Of a stretch of 63,029 nucleotides of DNA, positions 7,501-19,084 are shown piece after piece (the first letter of the stretch is position 1; every line of letters starts with the position of its first letter). Location: positions 1 to 63,029 of the forward strand of contig SACZ01000011.1 of NCBI GenBank assembly GCA_023369685.1. The letters run 5' to 3'. A program made the translations under genes and the position numbers. Below the pieces are notes generated by a model, which did not search any database, was not told where the DNA came from, and saw nothing but the letters and a program-made list of their open reading frames with translations. The stretch is from Prolixibacteraceae bacterium JC049. Its GTDB lineage: Bacteria; Bacteroidota; Bacteroidia; Bacteroidales; Prolixibacteraceae.

Positions 7501-9033
7501 TTATTTTACTTCGATGTAATCAATTTCAGGAATGTTTGACGAGCTATTGATACGAATAGCATTGTATCCTTTTTTCAATGTAATGTCCATTGTTTTTCCT
7601 GTGCGCAATGGAGAAATATCACGAACCAATTTACCATTAACTCGTACCACTACTCCATCCATATTATCGATTGGTAATGTGAATTGATAATCGCCAGTTT
7701 TCTCCACATAAACATGAGGGAACTCAATCCAGTTGCTGGCTTTTCCTCCAATGTTTGTGGCTACCATCTTTCCAGAAGCATTATCGTTCTTCTTATACGT
7801 TGCCATTCCTTTTACCATGTATCCATTCAGGAAGGCATATTCAGCCTCGTATTTAACCGGAGTAATTGCTTTGGCTCCTTCTGCTTTTAGTACTACAACA
7901 CCATGCGAAGGCACTTCTACTTCCAACTTACCATTGCTAGGCTTCATGTTCATGTGCTTCCACAAGTCGCGCGTTTTTACTGTACCAGCTAAGCCCACTT
8001 TTTCCCAATCGATAGAGTAAGTAACACTTTTGTCTGTTGTATTTAGCACCGCTACAGCACGCGATTTACTCATTCTATCGCCTAGTGGTTTTACCCAAAG
8101 CTGAACTCCATTGGCATTTTCAACACGCTCGGCCTGAATTCCCGCTTTGTCCTGGTTAATGGCAATTACCTCTTTATTAGTTAAAATAACGCGAGTCTCT
8201 TCCGACATAGCAGCCAAGTCGTTTCCAGCCATCAATGGCGAAGCCATCATACACCACATGGTGAAGTGAGCTTCATCTTCAGCCTTAGTCATTCCACGAC
8301 CAATTTGCAACATGTCCATATCGTTGTAGTGCCCAGGACCAGCATATGCCGCCAAGTAAGCATTCTTCTCGATAATGTGCGAAATACTTTTAAATGTAGG
8401 TCCTATATCGCCAGATATACGCCATGAATCGGCTATTGGCAGAGCCCAGGTTCCTGGAAAACGCCAACGACAAATATTGAATACAATCCCTTTCTTTGTA
8501 GCTCTAACTTGTTCGATGATTTCAGCATATCTGGTGGCTTCATCCAGCTTTTGCTTTTCTCCACCACACCAGTCTACCTTAAGGAATTCGTATCCCCACT
8601 TATTGAAGAAAAGATCCAGGTCTTGCTTGTCGTGATTCCACAATCCAACACCAAATCCATTTTTATCTTTATCCCATATCGAACCACATGTGTTGGTACC
8701 TGCTTCTGAATAGATACCAGGTTTCAATCCATGTTTTTTCACATGATCGGCTACAGCCTTCATTCCATGAGGGAATTTGGTACTATCGCAATACAACGTA
8801 CCATCGGCTTGTCTGCCTCCGAAATATCCATCATCGATATTTACAAATTGATAGCCCACTGCCTTCATACCTGAGCTTACCATGGCATCTGCCTGTTTAC
8901 AAATAATTTCGTGATTGATGTGAATTCGGTAGTTATTCCAACTACTCCATCCCATTGCAGGAGTTTTAGGTGCCTGAGCGTGCCCCAACAATGCAGCAAA
9001 GCTCAATGCAAGCGTAAAAATTTTACGTTTCAT
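7501..9033 (-). CDS. Secreted GH27 alpha-galactosidase with a C-terminal CBM35-like domain
   Basis: 510 residues from ATG 9033 (a TTG one codon upstream is also open). A signal peptide ends near GHAQAP (residue 20). The GH27 clan-D barrel begins with PAMGWSSWNNY. The nucleophile is Asp154 in LKVDWCGG, and the acid/base Asp209 is in WRISGDIGP. A beta-sandwich follows near residues 310-380. The last 130 residues (YEAEYAFLNG ... INSSSNIPEIDYIEV) look like a CBM35-type carbohydrate-binding module. It should release terminal alpha-linked galactose; some relatives act on beta-L-arabinopyranose, which motifs alone do not exclude. The gene is monocistronic, and no SusCD transporter is nearby. Confidence 0.9.
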   Translation of the reverse strand: MKRKIFTLALSFAALLGHAQAPKTPAMGWSSWNNYRIHINHEIICKQADAMVSSGMKAVGYQFVNIDDGYFGGRQADGTLYCDSTKFPHGMKAVADHVKKHGLKPGIYSEAGTNTCGSIWDKDKNGFGVGLWNHDKQDLDLFFNKWGYEFLKVDWCGGEKQKLDEATRYAEIIEQVRATKKGIVFNICRWRFPGTWALPIADSWRISGDIGPTFKSISHIIEKNAYLAAYAGPGHYNDMDMLQIGRGMTKAEDEAHFTMWCMMASPLMAGNDLAAMSEETRVILTNKEVIAINQDKAGIQAERVENANGVQLWVKPLGDRMSKSRAVAVLNTTDKSVTYSIDWEKVGLAGTVKTRDLWKHMNMKPSNGKLEVEVPSHGVVVLKAEGAKAITPVKYEAEYAFLNGYMVKGMATYKKNDNASGKMVATNIGGKASNWIEFPHVYVEKTGDYQFTLPIDNMDGVVVRVNGKLVRDISPLRTGKTMDITLKKGYNAIRINSSSNIPEIDYIEVK

Positions 9034-9322
9034 CAAATTAACTTGATTTGGTTAATACTTTCCTACAACATCGTTCCAATAAAAAATGGTTCCATGTTGT
9101 CAATAATAATGCGTCAATGCAAAAGTAAAAAACAAATCGGTTTTATATAGAGTCGTGTTTTCCCTAAATGAAGTTTTAAACTTACAATTCTTTAATTATT
9201 CCAACTGCCAAAACCCTTATTCATCTATATTTGAAAGCACTTAAGCAGATACTAGCAGCTATTATTAATAATTAGAAACAAATTAATTGTCTGTCCCGAA
9301 ACTCTGCTATTTAAGTCAATTT
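9034..9322. other. Intergenic region, nothing recognised
   Basis: 289 bp of AT-rich DNA upstream of the GH27 gene, with no hairpin, operator-like palindrome or small ORF that I can support. The GH27 promoter (minus strand) is presumably here. Confidence 0.3.
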
Positions 9323-9832
9323 CTAACCTTCCACGTAAGCCCACCAGCGCGATTTAGAAATATTCAACTGCTCTAAACGCTTCACAAGCCATTCAATCTC
9401 TTCTGTTTTAAGCAATCGTTTATCAACTACAATGTATCGCTCAACAGTAACATAAAGCAGAATGAAGTCTCGCTTATTGGTATAATATTTCAGGTGATTC
9501 AAGTAAAACGTTCTTTCTGCTGCTGGACATTTTACCTTTACCATATCCTCTGCTTCAAACCGAACAGTAGTATCTTTAATAAATGCACCTTCTTTATTTA
9601 TCTGCTTCGATTTGTTTCTATGGTAATTAATTGCTCCCATTAATAGAACGAACAGACCAGCACATGCACTAATTCGCACATTACTATCAAAATAAAATGC
9701 AACAAATAATATCGTAATTGCAAAAATCACCCCAAATCCAAACCGAAACCAATTCCATTTATAGCTAAAATAGTCAATCCATATTAATTGACGAATGTCT
9801 TTTTTACTCAGGGTGTAATGTTGTTCAATCAT
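9323..9832 (-). CDS. YcxB-like membrane protein
   Basis: 169 residues. It starts with a short cytoplasmic segment (HYTLSKKDIRQLIWIDYFSY), then two membrane helices (FGFGVIFAITILFVAFYF and ISACAGLFVLLMGAINYH), then a beta-rich soluble domain with the pattern FEAEDMVKVKCPAAERTFYLNHLKYY. This layout matches the YcxB-like family, whose function is unknown. Its ATG overlaps the stop of the upstream DUF2007 gene by 4 bp, so the two are translationally coupled. Confidence 0.6.
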   Translation of the reverse strand: MIEQHYTLSKKDIRQLIWIDYFSYKWNWFRFGFGVIFAITILFVAFYFDSNVRISACAGLFVLLMGAINYHRNKSKQINKEGAFIKDTTVRFEAEDMVKVKCPAAERTFYLNHLKYYTNKRDFILLYVTVERYIVVDKRLLKTEEIEWLVKRLEQLNISKSRWWAYVEG

Positions 9833-10290
9833 GACTTAGGGGTATTTTTTATTTTCACATACTTCCATCGCTTATTGCAATCGAAACATACTAAAGTTCG
9901 TTTAAAAATAGGAATGAACACACTCAGTAATAGAAATACAAATGCTGTAAGCGCATTGGGTTCTTTTCTTTCAGCAATGTTTTTCGATTTACAAAACGGG
10001 CAAACTGATTGATCGGTATAAGCCTTTTTATCCAATAACTCGACTTCTGGTTCAGCTAAATCACCTGCTTGAATATACCCTCCCTCCTTCATCAACTCCA
10101 CAGCCTGATTTAGTTGGTTCTCTTTTACCTGAAACTTTACACCACCAATTAAATTCGAATACAAATTATTAACCTGGGTAGTTAATTCATCCTGTAGCTG
10201 CACCTCTATTTCATACGATTCTAGAAAAGTTTTAGCCATTTGTGCGTCTTGTGGTAAGGTAAACGCTTTAATAGTTATCCATTTATACAT
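9829..10290 (-). CDS. DUF2007 / signal-transducer-like protein with a zinc ribbon
   Basis: 153 residues. Residues 1-75 form a DUF2007-type alpha-beta domain (FTLPQDAQMAKTFLESYEIEVQLQDE ... GGVKFQVKENQLNQAVELM), resembling PII-like sensors. A CPFCKSKN zinc-ribbon half and a second CFDCNKRW half are separated by one hydrophobic segment (ALTAFVFLLLSVFIPIF), so the ribbon may sit on a membrane span or pack around it. Ligand and role are unknown. It is coupled to the YcxB-like gene by an ATGA overlap. Confidence 0.65.
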   Translation of the reverse strand: MYKWITIKAFTLPQDAQMAKTFLESYEIEVQLQDELTTQVNNLYSNLIGGVKFQVKENQLNQAVELMKEGGYIQAGDLAEPEVELLDKKAYTDQSVCPFCKSKNIAERKEPNALTAFVFLLLSVFIPIFKRTLVCFDCNKRWKYVKIKNTPKS

Positions 10291-10568
10291 CGGTCGTTAA
10301 TTTTATTAATCAATTCTAAGATAGATAATATTTTTATAAACAGTATAAATAAACATATTATTCCCAATCCCATGAGAAGAAACAAATAATAGCATAGCCC
10401 ATCTAATAATTCTCGTTTGTATTATTTTGAATACCGAAATTCATATTTGTTGTGCAGCTATCACAGCTCGAACTTTCCCTCAATTTAACGACAAAACACA
10501 CCCAAACCATTTGCGATATACCAAAAAATGCTTTGTTTTGCACTTGTAAAAAACTAAAAACATTAAGC

Positions 10569-11084
10569 ATGATCGGAAAATTTGTACGCCTTATTGTTGG
10601 TGGCGTTCTATTGGCATCGTCTATTTTACTTTATATCAAAGGTTTCACAGGATTCGGAGTATTAACTACTATCTTATCCGGAATTTCGGTTCTATTTCAT
10701 TTTAAAAACGAAAAGAACTTAATGGCCTTTGCCCTTATTAGAAAAAACAAACTTCAGGCAGCTGGTAACCTATTGCGTAAAGTAAAGCATCCTGAAAAAA
10801 TGGTTAAAAGTCAAGAGGCTTATCATTACTACCTTTTAGGATTAGTTGAAGCACAAGAATACAAAAAGGCGAAAGCCGAGAAATTATTTAAGAAAGCATT
10901 AAATACCGGACTTAGAACTGGTACCGATCAGGCAGTTGCCCGCTTAAACCTAGCAGGTTTCGCAATGGCTAGCAGAAACAAAAAATTGGCCAAATACCAC
11001 ATTCAGGAATGCAAGAAATTAGATAAGCGTAAAATGCTTACTGAACAAATTCGTGAAGTAGAAACAATGATGAAACGAATCTAA
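10569..11084 (+). CDS. Small TPR-like membrane protein
   Basis: 171 residues. The ATG at 10569 puts two membrane helices at the very start (VRLIVGGVLLASSILLYIKG and FGVLTTILSGISVLFHF); a longer reading frame back to 10452 lacks any such logic and was rejected. The C-terminal 110 residues form two to three TPR-like helix pairs (QEAYHYYLLGLVEAQEYKKAKAEKLFKKAL, AVARLNLAGFAMASRNKKLAKYHIQEC). It probably acts as an inner-membrane scaffold; partners are unknown. It is followed by a terminator shared with the convergent tpx gene. Confidence 0.6.
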   Translation: MIGKFVRLIVGGVLLASSILLYIKGFTGFGVLTTILSGISVLFHFKNEKNLMAFALIRKNKLQAAGNLLRKVKHPEKMVKSQEAYHYYLLGLVEAQEYKKAKAEKLFKKALNTGLRTGTDQAVARLNLAGFAMASRNKKLAKYHIQECKKLDKRKMLTEQIREVETMMKRI

Positions 11085-11115
11085 TAAATCGTTTTCATTA
11101 TTTCGGCATAAATAG

Positions 11116-11147
11116 AAAAAGCGACTTGATTACTCAGGTCGCTTTTT
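11116..11147. terminator. Bidirectional terminator between the TPR-like gene and tpx
   Basis: The 14-bp stem AAAAAGCGACTTGA / TCAGGTCGCTTTTT has one wobble pair and a 4-nt loop, with A and T runs at its two ends, placed between converging genes. Confidence 0.9.
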
Positions 11148-11166
11148 ACATATCTTTATATTGCTA

Positions 11167-11679
11167 TTATCCCAATAGCTCTTTAACAACTTTCAATGCA
11201 GAATCGAAATCTGGATCAGAAGTAATCTCTGGTACATACTCTACATATTTTACCACTCCTTCTTTGTCAATTACAATGTTTCCGCGAGTAAGCAAACGCA
11301 ACTCTTTAATTAGGAAACCATACTTTGTTCCAAATTCTACTTCACGGTGGTCAGAAAGTGTCACCACATTTTCTAATCCTTCTGCTGCACAGAAACGCTT
11401 TTGTGCGAATGGCAAGTCAACAGAAACAGATAATACCACTGCGTCGCCCATTTCTGTAGCTTCTTTATTAAAACGACGGTTTTGCGCCGCACAAACTCCT
11501 GTATCGATTGAAGGGTAAGCTGTAATTACAACTACTTTACCTGCGTAGTCAGACAATTTTACTGGCTGCAAAGAATCATTTAAAAGAGTAAAGTCTGGCG
11601 CTTTGTCTCCTACTTTAATTTCGTTTCCAACTAATGTTACAGGATTTCCGGCGAAGGTTACTTTATTTGCGTTTTCCAT
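11167..11679 (-). CDS. tpx: Thiol peroxidase (atypical 2-Cys peroxiredoxin)
   Basis: 170 residues from ATG 11679 (an ATG at 11703 would add eight). The start was chosen because the family begins with a VTFxGNPVTLxG strand, here residues 7-18. The peroxidatic Cys63 lies in PSIDTGVC and the resolving Cys97 in LPFAQKRFC, the spacing of Tpx enzymes, which reduce alkyl hydroperoxides and H2O2 using thioredoxin. All expected residues are intact. It is monocistronic. The upstream region holds an imperfect GATGA-TG-TCATC palindrome near 11731 that could bind a regulator, but this is weak. Confidence 0.95.
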   Translation of the reverse strand: MENANKVTFAGNPVTLVGNEIKVGDKAPDFTLLNDSLQPVKLSDYAGKVVVITAYPSIDTGVCAAQNRRFNKEATEMGDAVVLSVSVDLPFAQKRFCAAEGLENVVTLSDHREVEFGTKYGFLIKELRLLTRGNIVIDKEGVVKYVEYVPEITSDPDFDSALKVVKELLG

Positions 11680-11703
11680 TTTATCTAAAATTTTGTTGTT
11701 CAT

Positions 11704-12129
11704 CTTTATTTTTTAATCTAAGTAGATTCGCTGATGATGTCATCGTTGAATCACAGAACAAATAAACGAACAACTTCCCATACGGTTCATCAATTATAAA
11801 AGAATTTTATTGATTAATTGTTTTAATCTATCACAATGCAAAAAACCTCGTTTTTTACCAATCTAACCTATATTTTAACCTTTCGGAATTTGTTAATATA
11901 ATCTACTTTTGTTTTCAGTACACTAAGAATGATTTAGCACTCACCTGTAGCGCGAATGGTTTAAGCCTCTTCGTTGAATATAGAATTATCGACAATGCTT
12001 TTAGTGGCTTTTAAACCAAATTGATAACTAGGGAAAAGAAAATTCACACACACGTATTTATTGGTTTAGAGTATTAATAATTTCTCTAAAGGCACTTTAT
12101 GTGTCTGTGGGACTTAAAACAGAGTTGAG
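11704..12129. other. Intergenic region between the divergent tpx and GT2 genes
   Basis: 426 bp without a supported gene. It should hold both divergent promoters. A TACTTTTG at 11904-11911 matches the Bacteroidetes -7 consensus TAnnTTTG on the plus strand, but its upstream TTTG (11889) is spaced too closely and it is 220 bp from the GT2 start. No stable hairpin stands out. Confidence 0.35.
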
Positions 12130-12891
12130 ATGAAGGCTAGTATTATTATTTGCACACACAACGAAGAAAATAACATATTTAATACAGTGGCTTCGTGCTG
12201 TAAGAATTGCCCCGAACATGAGGTGATTGTGGTTGACGACGGGTCGACAGATAATACCGAGGATGTATTAAAGATGCTTGCCTACCACTATAAGTTTGTT
12301 TACCTGAAACTGAAGCACAACAAGGGACGAAATTATGCACTGATATATGGTGCCGAGTTGGCCAATAACGAGGTTTTGGTATTTATCGATGCCAATATAT
12401 CTGCACTGCAAGCAACTGCTTTTGACAAACTACTCACGCCACTACTGGAACAAAAAGCCGATGTGGTTATGGGTGTGCCAACTAAAAGTATAATCGATTT
12501 TAAGGTGAATCCTTACAAAGATTTTCTAACACACAAAGCGGTATTAAAGAAAGACCTTGCTCCTCTTTTTAACGATATAAAGGAGCTTCGATTTGGACTG
12601 GAAATTTTAATCATGCTCTACTATCAGGCTATTGGCAAAAGAATGCAACTGGTAGAACTGGAATGTTTAAACAACCAACAAGAGCCAGTTGTGCACAACA
12701 ACCATACTGTTTCGTCCAATAACGATAAAGAGGTTGCAATGGCTATGATCTCCAATATCGATTTAATTATAAAACGAATTCAAAACATCATACGCGGTTC
12801 GCAGGATTACTCTGATATGACCATCAGCAGTGTGCAAACACAACTTAACCAGCGTATGCTAAAGTTGAGAAAAGAAAAATGCGAATACTAA
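12130..12891 (+). CDS. Family 2 glycosyltransferase
   Basis: 253 residues. The N-terminal half is a GT-A domain: SIIICTHNEENNI binds the nucleotide, VIVVDDGSTDNT follows near residue 40, and FIDANIS near residue 93 stands where most GT2 enzymes have the metal-binding DxD. The second Asp is replaced by Asn. The C-terminal half is helical and ends in a basic tail, with no membrane span, so it is a cytosolic or peripheral transferase. Donor and acceptor are not predictable; no polysaccharide locus surrounds it. A possible hairpin terminator lies 28 bp downstream. Confidence 0.8.
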   Translation: MKASIIICTHNEENNIFNTVASCCKNCPEHEVIVVDDGSTDNTEDVLKMLAYHYKFVYLKLKHNKGRNYALIYGAELANNEVLVFIDANISALQATAFDKLLTPLLEQKADVVMGVPTKSIIDFKVNPYKDFLTHKAVLKKDLAPLFNDIKELRFGLEILIMLYYQAIGKRMQLVELECLNNQQEPVVHNNHTVSSNNDKEVAMAMISNIDLIIKRIQNIIRGSQDYSDMTISSVQTQLNQRMLKLRKEKCEY

Positions 12892-12919
12892 TTTCGAGAG
12901 AGCTTAGTAATTGACCATA

Positions 12920-12965
12920 GATCGGCGGCTTCATTGTAGTTAACTGGGGAATAGAAGCCCCGATC
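12920..12965 (+). terminator. Possible terminator stem-loop after the GT2 gene
   Basis: GATCGG-C-GGCTTC (12920-12932) pairs with GAAGCCCCGATC (12954-12965) with a single bulged base and a 21-nt loop. The downstream CTTTCC is a poor T tail, so it could equally be a processing or repeat element. Confidence 0.4.
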
Positions 12966-12993
12966 TTTCCAACTTATTCATCTAGAATAGCTA

Positions 12994-13138
12994 CCGGCAG
13001 AGATTTATGTAACAGAGACAAATTGCTTTTATATGTTGTTCAATTCCATTTTATCCACAACAAGTTATCATTCTATGTACGAACAACATGCACTTCTGTA
13101 TCCGTTTAGTTGTCTTCAGACATAAAATCCTCTGCCGG
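12994..13138. repeat. Imperfect long inverted repeat, MITE- or sRNA-like
   Basis: The two ends read CCGGCAGAG-ATTT-ATGT (left) and, on the other strand, CCGGCAGAGGATTTTATGT (right). Further in, AGAGACAA matches GAAGACAA, and ATGTTGTTC (13032-13041) pairs with GAACAACAT (13081-13089). The 145-bp unit therefore folds on itself, and no ORF fills it. No clear target duplication flanks it. Confidence 0.5.
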
Positions 13139-13213
13139 ATTTTGGAAAAATGATAAATGGTTAGTGAAGAAATTATTAACATGAAGTTGTCTGACCAAAT
13201 AGAACAGATTGCG

Positions 13214-13909
13214 TCAATCCTTCGAAACTTTTTCTGAATCTATTTTATAAACGATTATCCTCTCTGTATCCCAATAGCTCTTTTTCAGGAATTTTCTCAA
13301 CGATTTAAACTTTCCAGGTTTATTCCAACCATTTTTAGTATAGAAAACACCTTCTTTATGATATACAGTATGAATTATCCATTTGAATTTGTTCTCAAAT
13401 GCAAGTACAACATCATCAGCCACAGGTTGATTCAAGTTACGTTTAGGTTTTGTTCTAAACTCCCCTACCTTTTCAAAATATTCATCCAAAATCGTCTCTA
13501 TTGTTTCCCTGCTTAAAGACGTTCTCTTTCCAAAGATACTTTGAGAATAAACCGTATTATTTTCGAAATACTTCTCCAATGCATATGAATAGCAGTTTTG
13601 TCCGCTCATTTTTCTAAGCTTTATTAACTCTTCAATATCCTTTGGATTTGATAAGGCAGTACTATCTTTTAGAGCTTTACGATACCTTCCGATGTCAATT
13701 TTAACCTCTATATTTTGCTTCCAAAGAGTTATTGTATCATTAAGCCACAATACTTTTAGCAATGCCGAATTGGGTCTCACTTTTACTGTATCTATAATCG
13801 TATACTTCAAATTAACTTTAGAATGGGTAGTAATATTTTGCTGCGCAAAACAACCTAAAGCAATAATCTTAAATAATATTAGTACGATCAGTTTATGAAT
13901 TGTAGGCAT
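13214..13909 (-). CDS. Secreted protein with a possible Cys/His (NlpC-like) core
   Basis: 231 residues. A hydrophobic signal segment (LIVLILFKIIALGCFAQQ) covers residues 6-23; the Cys in ALGCFAQ could also make it a lipoprotein. Near residue 105 NCYSYALEKYF resembles the catalytic-Cys helix of papain-fold peptidases and amidases, and near residue 180 KWIIHTVYHKEGVFYTKNGW resembles the strand bearing the catalytic His in NlpC/CHAP-type proteins. The assignment is my pattern reading only; no named family was recognised. The gene is isolated and followed by inverted-repeat DNA. Confidence 0.45.
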   Translation of the reverse strand: MPTIHKLIVLILFKIIALGCFAQQNITTHSKVNLKYTIIDTVKVRPNSALLKVLWLNDTITLWKQNIEVKIDIGRYRKALKDSTALSNPKDIEELIKLRKMSGQNCYSYALEKYFENNTVYSQSIFGKRTSLSRETIETILDEYFEKVGEFRTKPKRNLNQPVADDVVLAFENKFKWIIHTVYHKEGVFYTKNGWNKPGKFKSLRKFLKKSYWDTERIIVYKIDSEKVSKD

Positions 13910-14167
13910 ATCGAACGAATTAAGGGTATCATTATCTCAAATGTAATAATAAGGAGTAAGTATTTAAAATAATTTTTCTACCACACCATAGGATTCAAAA
14001 TTGCTACATTCTCTTGACAAAGCTCTATACAATCATGCCTAAAGAGAATACCTTCTTTTTATTTGCTAAGCTTACCGAAAAGCAGCGAACAAACATGTTT
14101 TTACACCCAAAATAAAATATTGTGGAACTCTGCGCTTCTTGGAATGTTTTGTGTTATAACTATAGCA

Positions 14168-17623
<3,456 letters not shown>

Positions 17624-17768
17624 GGATTATTAGATTATCAAACAATGGATGCAAGAATTATCAGATGCTCACTTTTTGAAAAACAATTGGTCTCAAGAAT
17701 TACTCAACAAACAGTGGCTTTTAATCAACATCCAATAATCTATTAATTCCATAGTTGCTTTGTATAAA

Positions 17769-17810
17769 AAAACTCAGTCAGAAGTAATATTACTTTCATG
17801 ACTGAGTTTT
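17769..17810. terminator. Bidirectional terminator between GH2 and CBM9-like genes
   Basis: AAAACTCAGTCA (17769-17780) pairs with TGACTGAGTTTT (17799-17810). The loop itself contains the palindrome AGTAATATTACT. A and T runs flank the stem between converging genes. Confidence 0.85.
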
Positions 17811-17836
17811 CTTTTTCTGATAATTATATCGAAAGC

Positions 17837-18949
17837 TTATTTCTTACTTTTCCATGTTTTACCAAAGCGATTGATATGCCAGTTTAGTTTACTCGCCTCT
17901 TTAGTTGCAATGGCTTCGTATTGCGTAGGAGTAACATAAATCTTAGGGCTGTATTTAAGTGCTTCTAACTTTAATCCAACCTTTTTCAAGTCTTTCACTT
18001 TAGTTGCAAACTTTCCAAATTTCTTATGATATTCGCGTTGTGCATAGTAGATATTTCTCAATTCCCATTTCACCAACTCCTCATCGTTGAAACGATATTC
18101 ATCGGTTCCTGCTCCCACTTTCTTTCCTGAGAATTGTAAGAATCCCCACATTTCTGGCATATGCATCGCAATCTCTCCTTGTGGCGACCATACCCAATTA
18201 TCCTCGGGATAGCTTTTACCAGTTTTAGGATTGATTTCCTTTTCGTATTTGCCATCTTTTACAACAGTTCGCCACTCTACACGAGAGAAATTAATTCGCC
18301 ATTGTGCTCCTGCTTTGGCTTTGTTACCTGAATTGTATTCAAAAGCATCCAGTGGAAAGGCCATCTCAACCGTCCACTTTTTATCGGTATCGTTTGGGTT
18401 ATTGATGGAACCATGAATATTCACAGCTGTTTTCAAGCCATTGAAATTGAAATGATCTAATACCTGCGTTTGGTCGCGGTAAGGCTGAACCAATAATAAA
18501 TCCCATACGGTATTCAATGCATTCATCTCAAATTCATAATACCCGTGTGTATCGCCATCAGGATCAATGAATACTTCGAAATCGTTATCATGAAAAATTA
18601 CGCAATCGCGTTCGGTTAACTTTCCCCAGATATGAGGCTCATCCATTTCGGCTGCCACATAAAGGTATTTGTCGTCCCAAAGCATTTTGGCACGTGTCTT
18701 AAAACGAGGAGTTGGCTTGCGGCTGCCTTCAATATCCTGAAAATACTCGGTCCACTCAGCTTTTTCCCACGATGGTTCGTTCAAATTACCATCAATCATT
18801 AATGGAGATTCGGCCTGGTAACAAACATAACTTTTTGGATTGAATTCGCGTGCAGGGTGCTTCATTCCATACTTGTTCTGAAACGACTGCGCCCAACAGC
18901 CTGAAAGTGCTCCCATACCTATGGCAACACTTAAAAGAAGATGTTTCAT
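17837..18949 (-). CDS. Secreted CBM9-like carbohydrate-binding protein
   Basis: 370 residues. The signal peptide ends GCWAQS near residue 21. Residues 40-280 match the CBM9-like/DOMON-type beta sandwich common beside Bacteroidetes polysaccharide enzymes: PLMIDGNLNEPSWEKAEW, TRAKMLWDDKYLYVAAEMDEPHIWG, FHDNDFEVFIDPDGDTHGYYEFEMNALNTVWDL and WTVEMAFPLDAF. The C-terminal 90 residues are helical (IYYAQREYHKKFGKFATKVKDLKKVG). No catalytic residues are evident; it probably binds sugars or sugar acids. It lies downstream of the lyase gene on the same strand but is separated by a terminator, so it may be transcribed separately. Confidence 0.75.
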   Translation of the reverse strand: MKHLLLSVAIGMGALSGCWAQSFQNKYGMKHPAREFNPKSYVCYQAESPLMIDGNLNEPSWEKAEWTEYFQDIEGSRKPTPRFKTRAKMLWDDKYLYVAAEMDEPHIWGKLTERDCVIFHDNDFEVFIDPDGDTHGYYEFEMNALNTVWDLLLVQPYRDQTQVLDHFNFNGLKTAVNIHGSINNPNDTDKKWTVEMAFPLDAFEYNSGNKAKAGAQWRINFSRVEWRTVVKDGKYEKEINPKTGKSYPEDNWVWSPQGEIAMHMPEMWGFLQFSGKKVGAGTDEYRFNDEELVKWELRNIYYAQREYHKKFGKFATKVKDLKKVGLKLEALKYSPKIYVTPTQYEAIATKEASKLNWHINRFGKTWKSKK

Positions 18950-19024
18950 TTTGTGGTTTTTTACGGTTTATGATTTTTTACCACACAAAGAAACAAATAA
19001 TTCTTCGGAATACCCCAAAAAGAA

Positions 19025-19053
19025 AGCCCTTCCGATGTCATTACGGAAGGGCT
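19025..19053 (-). terminator. Terminator for the heparinase-family gene
   Basis: AGCCCTTCCG / CGGAAGGGCT forms a perfect 10-bp stem with a 9-nt loop; on the minus strand a T-rich tail follows. Confidence 0.85.
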
Positions 19054-19084
19054 AGTCTTAATTGTATGTCTTATTTATAAATCC

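Noticed and set aside
10452-10568. An upstream extension of the TPR-like membrane protein
   Set aside because: The extension lacks membrane logic and covers the likely promoter; the ATG at 10569 begins the first helix.
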